Assembly (NCBI GenBank): GCA_963742725.1
Contig: CAVUMX010000004.1
Coordinates: forward strand, 1,054,001-1,118,000
DNA: 64,000 nt
Direction: 5' to 3'
From: CAVVAL01 sp963742725
GTDB lineage: Bacteria; Actinomycetota; Actinomycetes; Mycobacteriales; Cryptosporangiaceae
In this document: positions 1-7,709 of the stretch, in pieces
Numbering within the stretch: position 1 is the stretch's first letter
How the letters are laid out: every line of letters starts with the position of its first letter
Position numbers and translations under genes: made by a program
The notes under the pieces: generated by a model
What the model saw: the letters and a program-made list of their open reading frames with translations, nothing else
Databases searched by the model: none
What the model was told of the DNA's origin: nothing

Positions 1-74
1 CATGGGTTGGCGGCAACGTCCGTGTCCGAGCCTACGGGGCCGGCGCCAAGCGGCCACCCGGGTCCCACTCAACT

Positions 75-100
75 CTTAACCGTATGCACGTACTGTTAAG
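75..100. promoter_or_regulatory. operator-like palindrome over the MFS promoter
   Basis: Arms CTTAAC (75-80) and GTTAAG (95-100) are perfectly complementary, and the interior adds GTA/TAC pairs at 82-84 and 91-93. The right arm overlaps a candidate -10 hexamer TAAGCT (97-102) that lies 7 nt before the MFS start codon, so the transcript is probably leaderless and a bound repressor would block polymerase. The shape is typical of TetR- or MarR-family operators. The regulator is not in the window; a CAT at 1-3 would be a divergent ATG at the very edge and could be its start, but that is only a guess. Confidence 0.6.
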
Positions 101-109
101 CTGGCCCGC

Positions 110-1339
110 ATGGGGATCACGGGGGTGTTACCGCAGGCCGGGCCGGCAAGGACGCTGGCCATCGCGACGTTCGTCAACACGGTCGGCAACGGCCTGTTCA
201 TGACGGTGAGTGCGATCTTCTTCACGCGTTCGGTCGGACTGTCCGTCCGCGAGGTCGGCATCGGCCTCACGATCGCGGCCGCCGCCGGGCTCGTCGTGAG
301 CGCACCGATCGGGCATCTCGCCGATCGCTGGGGGCCGCGCGAAGTACTCATCGCTCTAGCGTTATCGCAGGCTGTGACGGCTTTGGCGCTCGTCGTGGTG
401 CACTCGTTCTGGCTGTTCGTGCTGGTCGTGAGCCTCGGCGGCATGGTCGACCGGGGCGCCAGCGCCGCGCGTGGCGCGGTCATCGCGGGCGCCCTACCCG
501 CCGACGGACGGGTGCGAGCGCGTGCGTACCTGCGCGCCGTCACCAACGTCGGAATCTCACTCGGCGCGGTCGGCGCCGGGGCGGCGCTGCACGTCGACAC
601 GCGCGCCGGGTACGTGGCGGTGATCCTGGTCGACGCGGTGTCGTTCGTGCTGGCGGCGGTGGTGCTGACGCGCATCCCGCACCTGCCGCCGCTGGCCGTT
701 CCGGATGGTTCGCGAGGCGGGCTGGTAGCGCTGCGGGACCGTCCGTTCGTGGTCTACAGCCTCGTGAACGGCGCCCTTGCGATCCACTATGGACTGCTGG
801 AGGTCGCGGTGCCGCTGTGGGTCGTGCTGCGGACCGACGCGCCACGGTGGGTGGTGGCCGCGCTGTTCCTCGTGAACACGGCCATGGTGGTGCTGTTCCA
901 GGTGCGGTTGAGCCGGGGGACGGACGATCTCCGGTACGCGGCGCGGGTCCAGGTCCGGTCCGGGGTGCTGCTCGCCGTCGCGTGCGTGCTGTTCGCGCTC
1001 GCCGGCGGACGGTCGGCCTGGGTCGCGACGGCGGTACTGATCGCGGCGGCGTTCGTGCACGTCCTCGGTGAGCTGTGGCAGGCGGCCGGGTCGTGGGGGC
1101 TCTCGTTCGGGCTCGCGCCCGCTCACGCGCAGGGCCAGTACCAGGGCGTGTTCAACGCCGGCTGGGGGCTCGGCAACATGCTGGCGCCGCTCGTCGTCAC
1201 GGCGCTCGCCGTCGAATGGGGGACGCCGGGGTGGCTCATTCTCGGCGCGACGTTCGTGATCGCGGGAGCGCTCGTGCCGCCCGTGGCACGGTGGGCGGAG
1301 CGCAGCCGCCCCGCCGCAGTGGTCGTGGCCGCGACCTGA
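110..1339 (+). CDS. MFS transporter, probable efflux protein
   Basis: A 409-residue polytopic membrane protein of the major facilitator superfamily, expected to have 12 transmembrane helices in the cytoplasmic membrane and to move small molecules by proton exchange. The N-terminal half has the loop 2-3 signature around GHLADRWGPREVL (about residues 66-78), a good match to MFS motif A (GxLaDrxGrrxxl). The C-terminal half has the usual glycine-rich helices. The ATG at 110 lies 7 nt after a TAnnnT -10 box, so it is probably leaderless. The palindrome covering the promoter suggests substrate-responsive repression, as for drug exporters. The substrate cannot be read from the sequence. Confidence 0.85.
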   Translation: MGITGVLPQAGPARTLAIATFVNTVGNGLFMTVSAIFFTRSVGLSVREVGIGLTIAAAAGLVVSAPIGHLADRWGPREVLIALALSQAVTALALVVVHSFWLFVLVVSLGGMVDRGASAARGAVIAGALPADGRVRARAYLRAVTNVGISLGAVGAGAALHVDTRAGYVAVILVDAVSFVLAAVVLTRIPHLPPLAVPDGSRGGLVALRDRPFVVYSLVNGALAIHYGLLEVAVPLWVVLRTDAPRWVVAALFLVNTAMVVLFQVRLSRGTDDLRYAARVQVRSGVLLAVACVLFALAGGRSAWVATAVLIAAAFVHVLGELWQAAGSWGLSFGLAPAHAQGQYQGVFNAGWGLGNMLAPLVVTALAVEWGTPGWLILGATFVIAGALVPPVARWAERSRPAAVVVAAT

Positions 1340-1515
1340 GCTGTGCGTTGCGGCCGTGCGGTGCGCCGCGTTGCCGTGCGGCGATCTGCCACGTGGCGGT
1401 GCGGTGCGGGCCAACTGTGCGGGCCGCAGGCTAGGGTGCGGGCCGTGGGTGCGGCCGTGCCGGCTTGGCGGCGCTTGCGCGGCGGGATTTGGTGCCGGCT
1501 GGCAGGATCGCGGGT

Positions 1516-2100
1516 ATGAGCGATGCCCCCGCTGGCCGATCCGCGACGATGACCGTGCTGACGACCGGGTACGTCGGGCCGCGGACCGCGAGCACCGTGA
1601 CGTACGTCGCCGACGGGGCGCTCCGGCTGGTGGTGGATCCGGGGATCGTCGCCGACCGGCGCGAGTGCATCCTCGATCCGCTGGCCGCCGCGGGTGCGGC
1701 GCCGACGGACGTCACCGACGCGGTGTTCAGCCACCATCACCCCGACCACACGATCAACGCGGCGCTGTTCCCGAACGCGCGCTTCCACGACCACTGGGCC
1801 GTGTATTTCAACGACGTGTGGACCGACCGTGACGCGGAGGGGTTCGAGCTGTCGGAGTCCGTCCGGCTGATCCGCACGCCCGGTCACACGCCCGAGGACA
1901 TCACCACCCTCGTCGGGACGGCGGACGGGGTGGTCGCGTTCACGCACGTCTGGTGGAGCGTGGACGGGCCGGCGGTCGACCCGTACGCGGTTGACCCGGA
2001 GGCGCTCAGCGCGAGCCGGGAACGGGTACTCGCGGTCGCCGACCTGGTCGTCCCGGGCCACGGCGCCCCCTTCGTCCCGAGCTCCACGACCCCTCGCTGA
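1516..2100 (+). CDS. metallo-beta-lactamase fold hydrolase
   Basis: A 194-residue single-domain protein of the metallo-beta-lactamase superfamily. The metal-binding HHHPDH motif is at residues 73-78 (family HxHxDH), followed by PGHTPED as the third-site histidine and a final VVPGHGAPF near the C-terminus. The protein is short compared with glyoxalase II and resembles stand-alone MBL proteins such as MBLAC1-like hydrolases; the substrate is unknown. I chose the ATG at 1516 because GGCAGGA lies about 8 nt upstream; a TTG at 1465 would add 17 residues lacking family resemblance. It converges with the PPOX gene, with a hairpin between them. Confidence 0.85.
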   Translation: MSDAPAGRSATMTVLTTGYVGPRTASTVTYVADGALRLVVDPGIVADRRECILDPLAAAGAAPTDVTDAVFSHHHPDHTINAALFPNARFHDHWAVYFNDVWTDRDAEGFELSESVRLIRTPGHTPEDITTLVGTADGVVAFTHVWWSVDGPAVDPYAVDPEALSASRERVLAVADLVVPGHGAPFVPSSTTPR

Positions 2101-2341
2101 CGCCCACCCTCCCGGCCACGTCGCTCGCCGCCGATTTTCGGGTGGGATCGCAGAGTCTGACTCTCCGATCAGACCCAAACCCGCCGGCTGCGCCCCGTCT
2201 CGGTGCGCCGGCTCACACTGCCTGCTCGCCTCGGTTCGGCGATTCCCCTGGGCCCACGCCCCGCGGTGTGCCGCCGGTTCCGGGTGGCAACGAGGAGCCT
2301 GACTTTCCGGGCCGGCCGGGTCCGCCGTGGCGAGTCTGGGC
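2101..2341. other. intergenic spacer between convergent genes
   Basis: This 241-bp spacer separates the convergent hydrolase and PPOX genes. The only structured element I can point to is the hairpin at 2146-2170; the rest shows no convincing reading frame or promoter. Confidence 0.5.
2146..2170. terminator. bidirectional hairpin terminator candidate
   Basis: Inverted repeat GATCG-C-AGAGT, loop CTG, ACTCT-C-CGATC, with ten paired positions and one C/C mismatch. It sits between two genes that converge, which is where a shared terminator is expected. There is no U-tract, which is common for actinobacterial terminators. Confidence 0.5.
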
Positions 2342-2824
2342 CTAGAGCGTGACCTGGCGGCGGGTGTCGATGCCTGTGCCGTGGACCGGGTCGCGGCCGG
2401 GGATGTGCACCTCGTGGCTGGTCGCGTGGGCGCGGTAGAGGCGGAGGGCGGCGTCGCCGCTGAGTTCGTGCGGCTGGAACCGATGGGCGCCCGGACCGAC
2501 GCGGGCGAACGCTTCGACGCAGCGCTGCGGCAGTTCGTCGTCAGCGACGACAGTCGCGTGAGCGGAGACGTAGACGGCCTGGCCCTGACCGATCGGCGCC
2601 GTGGAGTCGAAGATGACGATGGCGACCTCGGGTTGGGCGGCGATGTTCGTGGAGTGGCGGGCGGCGGGCGAGGACACCCAGTAGAAGTCGCGGTAGGCGA
2701 CGTGGGTGAAGTAGACCGGCGACAACCGCGGTCGGTGGTCGGGCTCGGTCGTGCCGAGCGTGAGGTACTGGTTCGTGTCGATGACGCGCCGCGCCCTCTC
2801 GCCCAGGTCATCGGGTCGGTTCAC
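2342..2824 (-). CDS. pyridoxamine 5'-phosphate oxidase family protein (PPOX split beta-barrel)
   Basis: A 160-residue protein of the PPOX/FMN-binding split-barrel superfamily, which contains FMN- or F420-dependent oxidoreductases. Visible features are the opening strand around YLTLGTTEPDHRPRLSPVYF, the aromatic stretch RDFYWVSSP, the conserved ARHSTNIAAQPEVAIVIFD segment that lines the cofactor site in this family, and a hydrophobic C-terminal part. The GTG at 2824 is chosen because GGGGAG lies 7 nt upstream on the minus strand; an upstream ATG would add 62 residues with no family match. The true substrate and whether the cofactor is FMN or F420 are not resolved. Confidence 0.8.
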   Translation of the reverse strand: MNRPDDLGERARRVIDTNQYLTLGTTEPDHRPRLSPVYFTHVAYRDFYWVSSPAARHSTNIAAQPEVAIVIFDSTAPIGQGQAVYVSAHATVVADDELPQRCVEAFARVGPGAHRFQPHELSGDAALRLYRAHATSHEVHIPGRDPVHGTGIDTRRQVTL

Positions 2825-2999
2825 GGTGCGACTCCCCACGATCGGCCAATCGGCACAGGTCGTTCTAACACGTGTCGGCTGCTGACGGCGTGGCGTTCGC
2901 AGATCTGTGGACAGTGGATCGCCTGTGGATGGTTTTCCGGGCGCTCGTTGCGTTTCCGTCAAGCTTCCTTCGTGACGGACGCGATGCCGAGGAGGCACT

Positions 3000-3601
3000 A
3001 TGGCAGTCATGACGATCTCACCGACGGCGTTGCCGTTCGGCCGGGCGTTGACGGCGGACGACCTGGAACAGATCCCCGATGACGGCCACCGCTACGAGCT
3101 GCTCGACGGGACCCTGCTCGTGAGCCCCGCGCCGGCCTGGCAGCACCAGGAGGTGCAGGGCGCGCTCTTCGTCCGGCTCTGGGATGCGTGCCCCGCCGGG
3201 GTGCGCGCACTGATGGCACCGTTCGCCGTGCGGCTGACGGCGGACACCGAGCTGCAGCCGGACATCCTGGTGGCCCGGTACGAGGACCTGACGCCCAAGA
3301 ATCTGCCCGTCGCGCCGCTGCTCGCGGTGGAGGTCCGCTCGCCGAGCACCGCCTGATCGATCTCAACCTCAAGAAGGCGGCGTACGAGCGGCAGGGCGTG
3401 CAGTCGTACTGGATCGTCGACCCGGATCCGGAGAAGCCGAGCCTGCTCGCCTTCGGGCTGGACGATGGCGGCCGCTACGTCCAGATGGCGGACGTGACCG
3501 GAACCGAGCTGTTCGCCGCCGAACGGCCGTTCCGCTTCACAGTGACCCCCGCCGATCTCGCCGCCGGCCTTCACCCGGACGACCCAGCACCCACGACCTA
3601 A
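3000..3601 (+). pseudogene. Uma2 family (DUF820) endonuclease-like gene, frameshifted
   Basis: Uma2/DUF820 proteins are PD-(D/E)XK nuclease-fold proteins common in actinobacteria and cyanobacteria, of mostly unknown role. Frame one (from the ATG at 3000, with GAGGAGG at 2989-2995) gives the N-terminal half: GHRYELLDGTLLVSP, then LQPDILVARYEDL, then APLLAVEVRSPST, and stops at 3356. The missing second half, RLIDLNLKKAAYERQGVQSY and WIVDPDPEKP, is in the -1 frame to 3601. The reading is restored by one extra C near 3350, in the run AGCACC-GCCTG. The total length (602 nt, one short of a codon multiple) fits a single-base loss. Either a genuine pseudogene or an assembly error. Confidence 0.8.
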
Positions 3602-3603
3602 CC

Positions 3604-3650
3604 GCACCGCGGGCCCCGCCGGGATACTCGGCCGCCGGGCGGGGCGGTGC
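3604..3650. terminator. strong GC hairpin between convergent genes
   Basis: GCACCGC (3604-3610) and CCCCGCC (3614-3620), separated by a GGG bulge, pair with GGCGGGGCGGTGC (3638-3650). It fills the 62-bp gap between the Uma2 gene and the convergent enoyl-CoA hydratase gene, so it could terminate both. Confidence 0.6.
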
Positions 3651-3663
3651 TTGGCGGCTCGCG

Positions 3664-4443
3664 TCAGGTGGAGGTCGGGACCCAGGACGGGTCGCGCTTT
3701 TCACGGAACGAGGCGATGCCCTCCCGTCCCTCCTCGGACGTGAAGTACTGGACGGACAGCGCCGTCAGCTCGTCGAGTTCGGCCTTCAGGGACGCGGGCT
3801 CCGGGCGGCGGAGCAACTCCTTCGCTCCGGCCAGCGCGTTCGGGGCGCCCCGAACCAGGGACGCCACGTACCTGGCCACCTCGGCGTCCACCTGGTCCGC
3901 CGGCACCGCGGACGTGACGAGCCCGATCTCGGCGGCGCGGCGGCCGCCGAAGACGTCGCCGGTGAGGAACAGCTCGGTCGCCGCTCGGGGCGCCAGCCGG
4001 GGGAGCACCGTCGCCGAGATGACGGCCGGGATGACGCCGATCCGCACCTCGGTGAACGCGAACGTGGCGTCGTCGGCGGTGACGGCGATGTCGGCGGCGC
4101 CGATCAGTCCGAGGCCGCCGGCGCGGGCCGGGCCGGCGACACGGGCGACGACGGGCTTCGGCGACTCCCACATCGTCCGCAGGATCTCGGGCAGGCTGGC
4201 GACGGGCAGGTCGGCGCCGGACGACGCGGCCTGGGTCGCCTTCAGGTCGGCACCCGAGCAGAACACCCGTCCGGTGTGGGACAGGACGATCACCCGGACG
4301 GCATCGTCGGCGAGGGCGGCGCGCAGCCCGGCGAGAAGCTCGCTCATCAGCTGGGCGGACAGCGCGTTCCGGTTGTGCTCCGAGTCCAGGGTCACCGTGG
4401 CGACGCCCGCGGCGACCTCGTACCGGACGAGGGACTCGGTCAC
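3664..4443 (-). CDS. enoyl-CoA hydratase/isomerase family protein
   Basis: A 259-residue crotonase-superfamily protein. The N-terminal strand VATVTLDSEHNRNALSAQ and the oxyanion-hole segment VFCSGADLKA are clear, as is the second oxyanion element ARAGGLGLIGAADIAVTA followed by FAFTEVRIGV with a candidate catalytic glutamate. Proteins of this size act on CoA thioesters in beta-oxidation or secondary catabolism; the substrate is not predictable. The GTG at 4443 is preferred because AAGGAG lies about 8 nt upstream; the frame stays open for a further 37 codons that lack family similarity. It is divergent from hemW across a 120-bp gap. Confidence 0.9.
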   Translation of the reverse strand: MTESLVRYEVAAGVATVTLDSEHNRNALSAQLMSELLAGLRAALADDAVRVIVLSHTGRVFCSGADLKATQAASSGADLPVASLPEILRTMWESPKPVVARVAGPARAGGLGLIGAADIAVTADDATFAFTEVRIGVIPAVISATVLPRLAPRAATELFLTGDVFGGRRAAEIGLVTSAVPADQVDAEVARYVASLVRGAPNALAGAKELLRRPEPASLKAELDELTALSVQYFTSEEGREGIASFREKRDPSWVPTST

Positions 4444-4563
4444 TGTGCTCTCCTTCACGACGGATCGTCCTCGAAGCGTGTGGAATCGTGCGCGGTAGCC
4501 ACAGAAATCCCACACGCTCCGGCCGGCCCGAACCACCGCGCCGGCAGGGGTCACACTAGACGG

Positions 4564-5784
4564 ATGCCCGGACCGCTCCCCGACGGTGATCCCGCCCCGC
4601 GTGACGGCGCCCTGCCGGCGTCAGCCCTGGGCGCCGTCGGCAGCCGCGGCTTCGGGCTCTACGTCCACGTGCCGTTCTGTGTCACCCGGTGCGGGTACTG
4701 CGACTTCAACACCTACACGGCGACCGAACTCGGCGGCGGCGCCGACCAGGCGGCCTACGCCGACACGGTCCTGTCCGAGCTGGCGCTCGCCGCCCGGGTC
4801 CTCGACGGCGCCGCGCCGCCGGTCGACACCGTGTTCGTCGGCGGCGGCACGCCGACCCTGCTGCCGGCCGACGACCTGGCCCGGGTCCTCGACGGCATCG
4901 CCACGACGTTCGGCCTGGCCGAAGGCGCCGAGGTGACGACGGAGGCGAACCCGGAGTCCGTCACGCCGGCGTCGCTCGCCACGCTGCGCCGCGCCGGATT
5001 CACCCGGATCTCGCTGGGGATGCAGTCGGCGCGCCCCCACGTCCTGGCGGTGCTCGACCGGCGCCACACGCCCGGACGTCCGCAGGAGGCGGCCGCCGAA
5101 GCGCGCGCCGCCGGGTTCGACCACGTCAACCTCGACCTGATCTACGGCGCCCCCGGCGAGACGGCCGAGGACTGGCAGGCGTCCCTGGACGCGGTGACCG
5201 CCGCCGGCGTCGACCACGTGTCGGCGTACGCGCTGATCGTCGAGGACGGGACCCGTCTCGGCCGGCAGGTCGCCCGCGGCGAGGTGCCGATGCCCGACGA
5301 CGACGTCCTCGCCGACCGGTACCTCCAGGCCGACACGTCGCTCGCGGCCGCCGGCCTGGACTGGTACGAGGTGTCGAACTGGGCGTCCGCCCCGGACGCG
5401 CGCTGCCGGCACAACGAGCTGTACTGGCGCAGCGGCGACTGGTGGGGCCTCGGCCCAGGCGCGCACAGCCATGTGGGCGGCGTCCGCTGGTGGAACGTCA
5501 AGCACCCGGCGGCCTACGCCGCCCGTCTCGCGGGCGACGAGTCGCCGGCGCTTGCCCGCGAGGCCCTGGACGCGGAGACGCGGCGCGTCGAGGACGTCCT
5601 GCTGCGGTTGCGGCTCGTCGACGGCCTACCGCTGGACGTGCTGGACGCCGCCGGTCAGGACGCAGCCGAACGCGCCGCGACCGACGGCCTCCTCGACGCC
5701 GACGAGCACGCCGCCGGCCGCGCGGTCCTGACGTTGCGCGGCCGGCTTCTCGCCGACGGTGTCGTGCGGGACCTGCTCAGCTGA
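4564..5784 (+). CDS. hemW: radical SAM heme chaperone HemW
   Basis: A 406-residue member of the coproporphyrinogen III oxidase-like radical SAM family. The SAM-cluster motif C-x3-C-x2-C is at residues 39, 43 and 46 within YVHVPFCVTRCGYCDF, and FVGGGTPTLL, EANPES and the SLGMQSA segment follow as in HemW/HemN proteins. The exact C-x3-C-x2-C without the extra cysteine of HemN, and the position immediately before hrcA-dnaJ, support HemW, which inserts heme into apoproteins rather than decarboxylating coproporphyrinogen. The ATG at 4564 begins just before the family N-terminus. The last 8 bp overlap the convergent DUF4870 gene. Confidence 0.92.
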   Translation: MPGPLPDGDPAPRDGALPASALGAVGSRGFGLYVHVPFCVTRCGYCDFNTYTATELGGGADQAAYADTVLSELALAARVLDGAAPPVDTVFVGGGTPTLLPADDLARVLDGIATTFGLAEGAEVTTEANPESVTPASLATLRRAGFTRISLGMQSARPHVLAVLDRRHTPGRPQEAAAEARAAGFDHVNLDLIYGAPGETAEDWQASLDAVTAAGVDHVSAYALIVEDGTRLGRQVARGEVPMPDDDVLADRYLQADTSLAAAGLDWYEVSNWASAPDARCRHNELYWRSGDWWGLGPGAHSHVGGVRWWNVKHPAAYAARLAGDESPALAREALDAETRRVEDVLLRLRLVDGLPLDVLDAAGQDAAERAATDGLLDADEHAAGRAVLTLRGRLLADGVVRDLLS

Positions 5785-6502
5785 CGAACTTGTAGCTCAT
5801 CGGGTACACGAAGAACTCGCCGTTCGACGCCTTGATCCCGCCGATGACCGACAGGACGACCGGCACGATCGCGACCAGGATGAGCAGCGGGAACAGGATG
5901 CCGCACGTGACGAACGTCGCGATCCAGGCGATGACGATCGCCGCGAGCCACGTCAACTGGGAGTTCAGCGACTCGACGGCGTGCGCCCGGATGGCCGGCG
6001 ACTCGGGGCCCTTCGACGACATCACGATCAGCGGCGCCACCCAGCCAAGGACAAACCCGCCCAACACGACACCGACCAGCGCCCCGAGGTGGGCGACGAG
6101 GATCCACGTCCGCTCGTCGCTGCCCGACCCGGCGCCGTAGGCCTGCGGCGGCGGCGTGGCGCCCGCATACCCGCCCGGCGGGACCGCGCCCGGTGGCGGG
6201 TACGACGGCGCCCCGTACGGCGGAGCCCCACCCGGCGGCGGCCCGGCGGCCGGCGGCGGTGCCGCGGCGGGCGGCGGTGCCGCCGCCGGGGGAGGCGCGG
6301 CGGCAGGCGGCGGCGCAGCGGCAGGCGGTGCCGCCGGGGAAGGCGCAGCGGGCGGGGTGTCAGCGGTCGGCGGTCCCGGCGGGGACGGCGCGCTGGGTGA
6401 TTCCGGGCTGGCGGGCGGTCGGGGGGCCGCCGGCGAGCCGGACGACGGTGCCGTGTCGTCGGGGCGCGGAGACGACGGGGCGTTCTCCGGGTTCTCGGTC
6501 AT
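5777..6502 (-). CDS. DUF4870 membrane protein with proline/alanine-rich N-terminus
   Basis: A 241-residue protein. Residues 1 to about 125 are a disordered Pro/Ala/Gly tail with four AAAPPP-type repeats; the rest is a DUF4870 domain with hydrophobic segments around ILVAHLGALVGVVLGGFVLG, WLAAIVIAWIATFVTCGIL and LLILVAIVPVVLSVIGGI, and the typical HAVESLNSQLTW stretch. Function is unknown for the family. On the minus strand TACGCT (6514-6509) sits 6 nt before the ATG, so the mRNA is probably leaderless. The gene converges on hemW with an 8-bp overlap and is divergent from hrcA. Confidence 0.85.
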   Translation of the reverse strand: MTENPENAPSSPRPDDTAPSSGSPAAPRPPASPESPSAPSPPGPPTADTPPAAPSPAAPPAAAPPPAAAPPPAAAPPPAAAPPPAAGPPPGGAPPYGAPSYPPPGAVPPGGYAGATPPPQAYGAGSGSDERTWILVAHLGALVGVVLGGFVLGWVAPLIVMSSKGPESPAIRAHAVESLNSQLTWLAAIVIAWIATFVTCGILFPLLILVAIVPVVLSVIGGIKASNGEFFVYPMSYKFVS

Positions 6503-6612
6503 GGGTCAAGCGTACGGAAAAAGGGCCCGCACCTGGCGGGATACGGCCGACGCGCCGCGTAATCCCGCAACGGGTGTGGGATTCCGCGCCGCTGTCGGCG
6601 TCGCCACGTATG

Positions 6613-6641
6613 ATTGGCACTCAATCCATGCGAGTGCCAAT
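6613..6641. promoter_or_regulatory. CIRCE operator (HrcA binding site)
   Basis: TTGGCACTC (6614-6622), nine bases, then GAGTGCCAA (6632-6640), a perfect inverted repeat that extends one further A/T pair on each side. It matches the CIRCE consensus TTAGCACTC-N9-GAGTGCTAA with G/C replacements on both arms. It lies 40 bp before hrcA, so HrcA should repress its own hrcA-dnaJ transcript and release it on heat shock. Confidence 0.95.
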
Positions 6642-6680
6642 CGCGTAGCGTGATGGGACCGGCACAGGAAGGGAGACGAG

Positions 6681-7703
6681 ATGGCGCTGGACGACCGCAA
6701 ACTCGAAGTTCTGCGCGCGATCGTGCAGGACTACGTCTCCACCCATGAGCCGGTCGGCAGCAAGGTGCTGGCCGAGCGGCACCACCTGGGCGTTTCCCCG
6801 GCGACGATCCGCAACGACATGGCGGCGCTGGAGGAGGAGGGCTACATCTCGCAGCCCCACACCAGCGCCGGCCGGGTCCCCACCGACAAGGGCTACCGGC
6901 TGTTCGTAGACCGGCTGTCCTCGATCAAGCCGTTGACGGTCGCGGAGCGCCGGGCGATCCACACGTTCCTGGAAGGCGCCGTCGACCTGGACGACGTGGT
7001 CAGCCGCACGGTCCGGCTGCTCGCCCAGCTCACCCGCCAGGTGGCGGTGGTGCAGTACCCGAGCCTGACCCGCAGCGCCGTGCGGCACGTCGAGCTGGTA
7101 CCGGTCGCGTCCACCCGGATGCTCGTCGTCCTCATCACCGACACCGGCCGGGTCGAGCAGCGCATGGTGGACTTCCCGCACGGCCTGGAGGAGGTCCACG
7201 TCGACGGCCTCCGCAGCGCGGTGAACGGCGCCCTCATCGGCGAGCACTTCGCGGACGCGCCGCAGCGGGTAGTGGGGCTGGTCGAGTCGATCGAGCCCGA
7301 GCTGCGTCCGGCGATGACCACGCTCTCGACCGTCCTGCTGGAGACGCTCGTCGAGCGGCGGGAGGAGCGGCTGATGCTGGCCGGCACCGCCAACCTCACC
7401 CGCAGCGCCCTGGACTTCCCCGGCACGATCCGCCCGGTGCTCGAAGCCCTCGAAGAGCAGATGGTGCTGCTCAAGCTCATCGGCGAGGTGGACTCGCCGA
7501 GCACGTTGCGCGTCCTCATCGGCGACGAGAACCAGGTCGAGGGGCTGCGCGGCACGTCGGTCGTGAGCGCCGGGTATGGCACGGGCCACACCGCGCTCGC
7601 CGGTCTCGGGGTGCTCGGCCCGACCCGGATGGACTACCCGGGCACGATCAGTGCGGTGCGAGCCGTGGCGCGTTACGTCGGCGATCTGCTGTCTGGGAAC
7701 TGA
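6681..7703 (+). CDS. hrcA: heat-inducible transcription repressor HrcA
   Basis: A 340-residue HrcA of normal length. The N-terminal winged helix spans about residues 1-75, with SKVLAERHHLGVSPATIRND as the recognition region and LEEEGYISQPHTSAGRVPTD as the family signature. The central GAF-like domain and the C-terminal segment VSAGYGTGHTALAGLGVLGP, ending in MDYPGTISAVRAVARYVGDL, are intact. It binds the CIRCE element upstream and needs GroEL for activity in studied species. GGGAGACGAG precedes the ATG. dnaJ follows 6 bp later in the same operon; grpE and dnaK are not nearby, as usual for the actinobacterial hrcA-dnaJ2 pair. Confidence 0.97.
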   Translation: MALDDRKLEVLRAIVQDYVSTHEPVGSKVLAERHHLGVSPATIRNDMAALEEEGYISQPHTSAGRVPTDKGYRLFVDRLSSIKPLTVAERRAIHTFLEGAVDLDDVVSRTVRLLAQLTRQVAVVQYPSLTRSAVRHVELVPVASTRMLVVLITDTGRVEQRMVDFPHGLEEVHVDGLRSAVNGALIGEHFADAPQRVVGLVESIEPELRPAMTTLSTVLLETLVERREERLMLAGTANLTRSALDFPGTIRPVLEALEEQMVLLKLIGEVDSPSTLRVLIGDENQVEGLRGTSVVSAGYGTGHTALAGLGVLGPTRMDYPGTISAVRAVARYVGDLLSGN

Positions 7704-7709
7704 GGAAGA

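Noticed and set aside
3340..3356. Programmed frameshifting in the Uma2 gene
   Set aside because: There is no slippery run or downstream structure that stands out; a lost base explains the break more simply.
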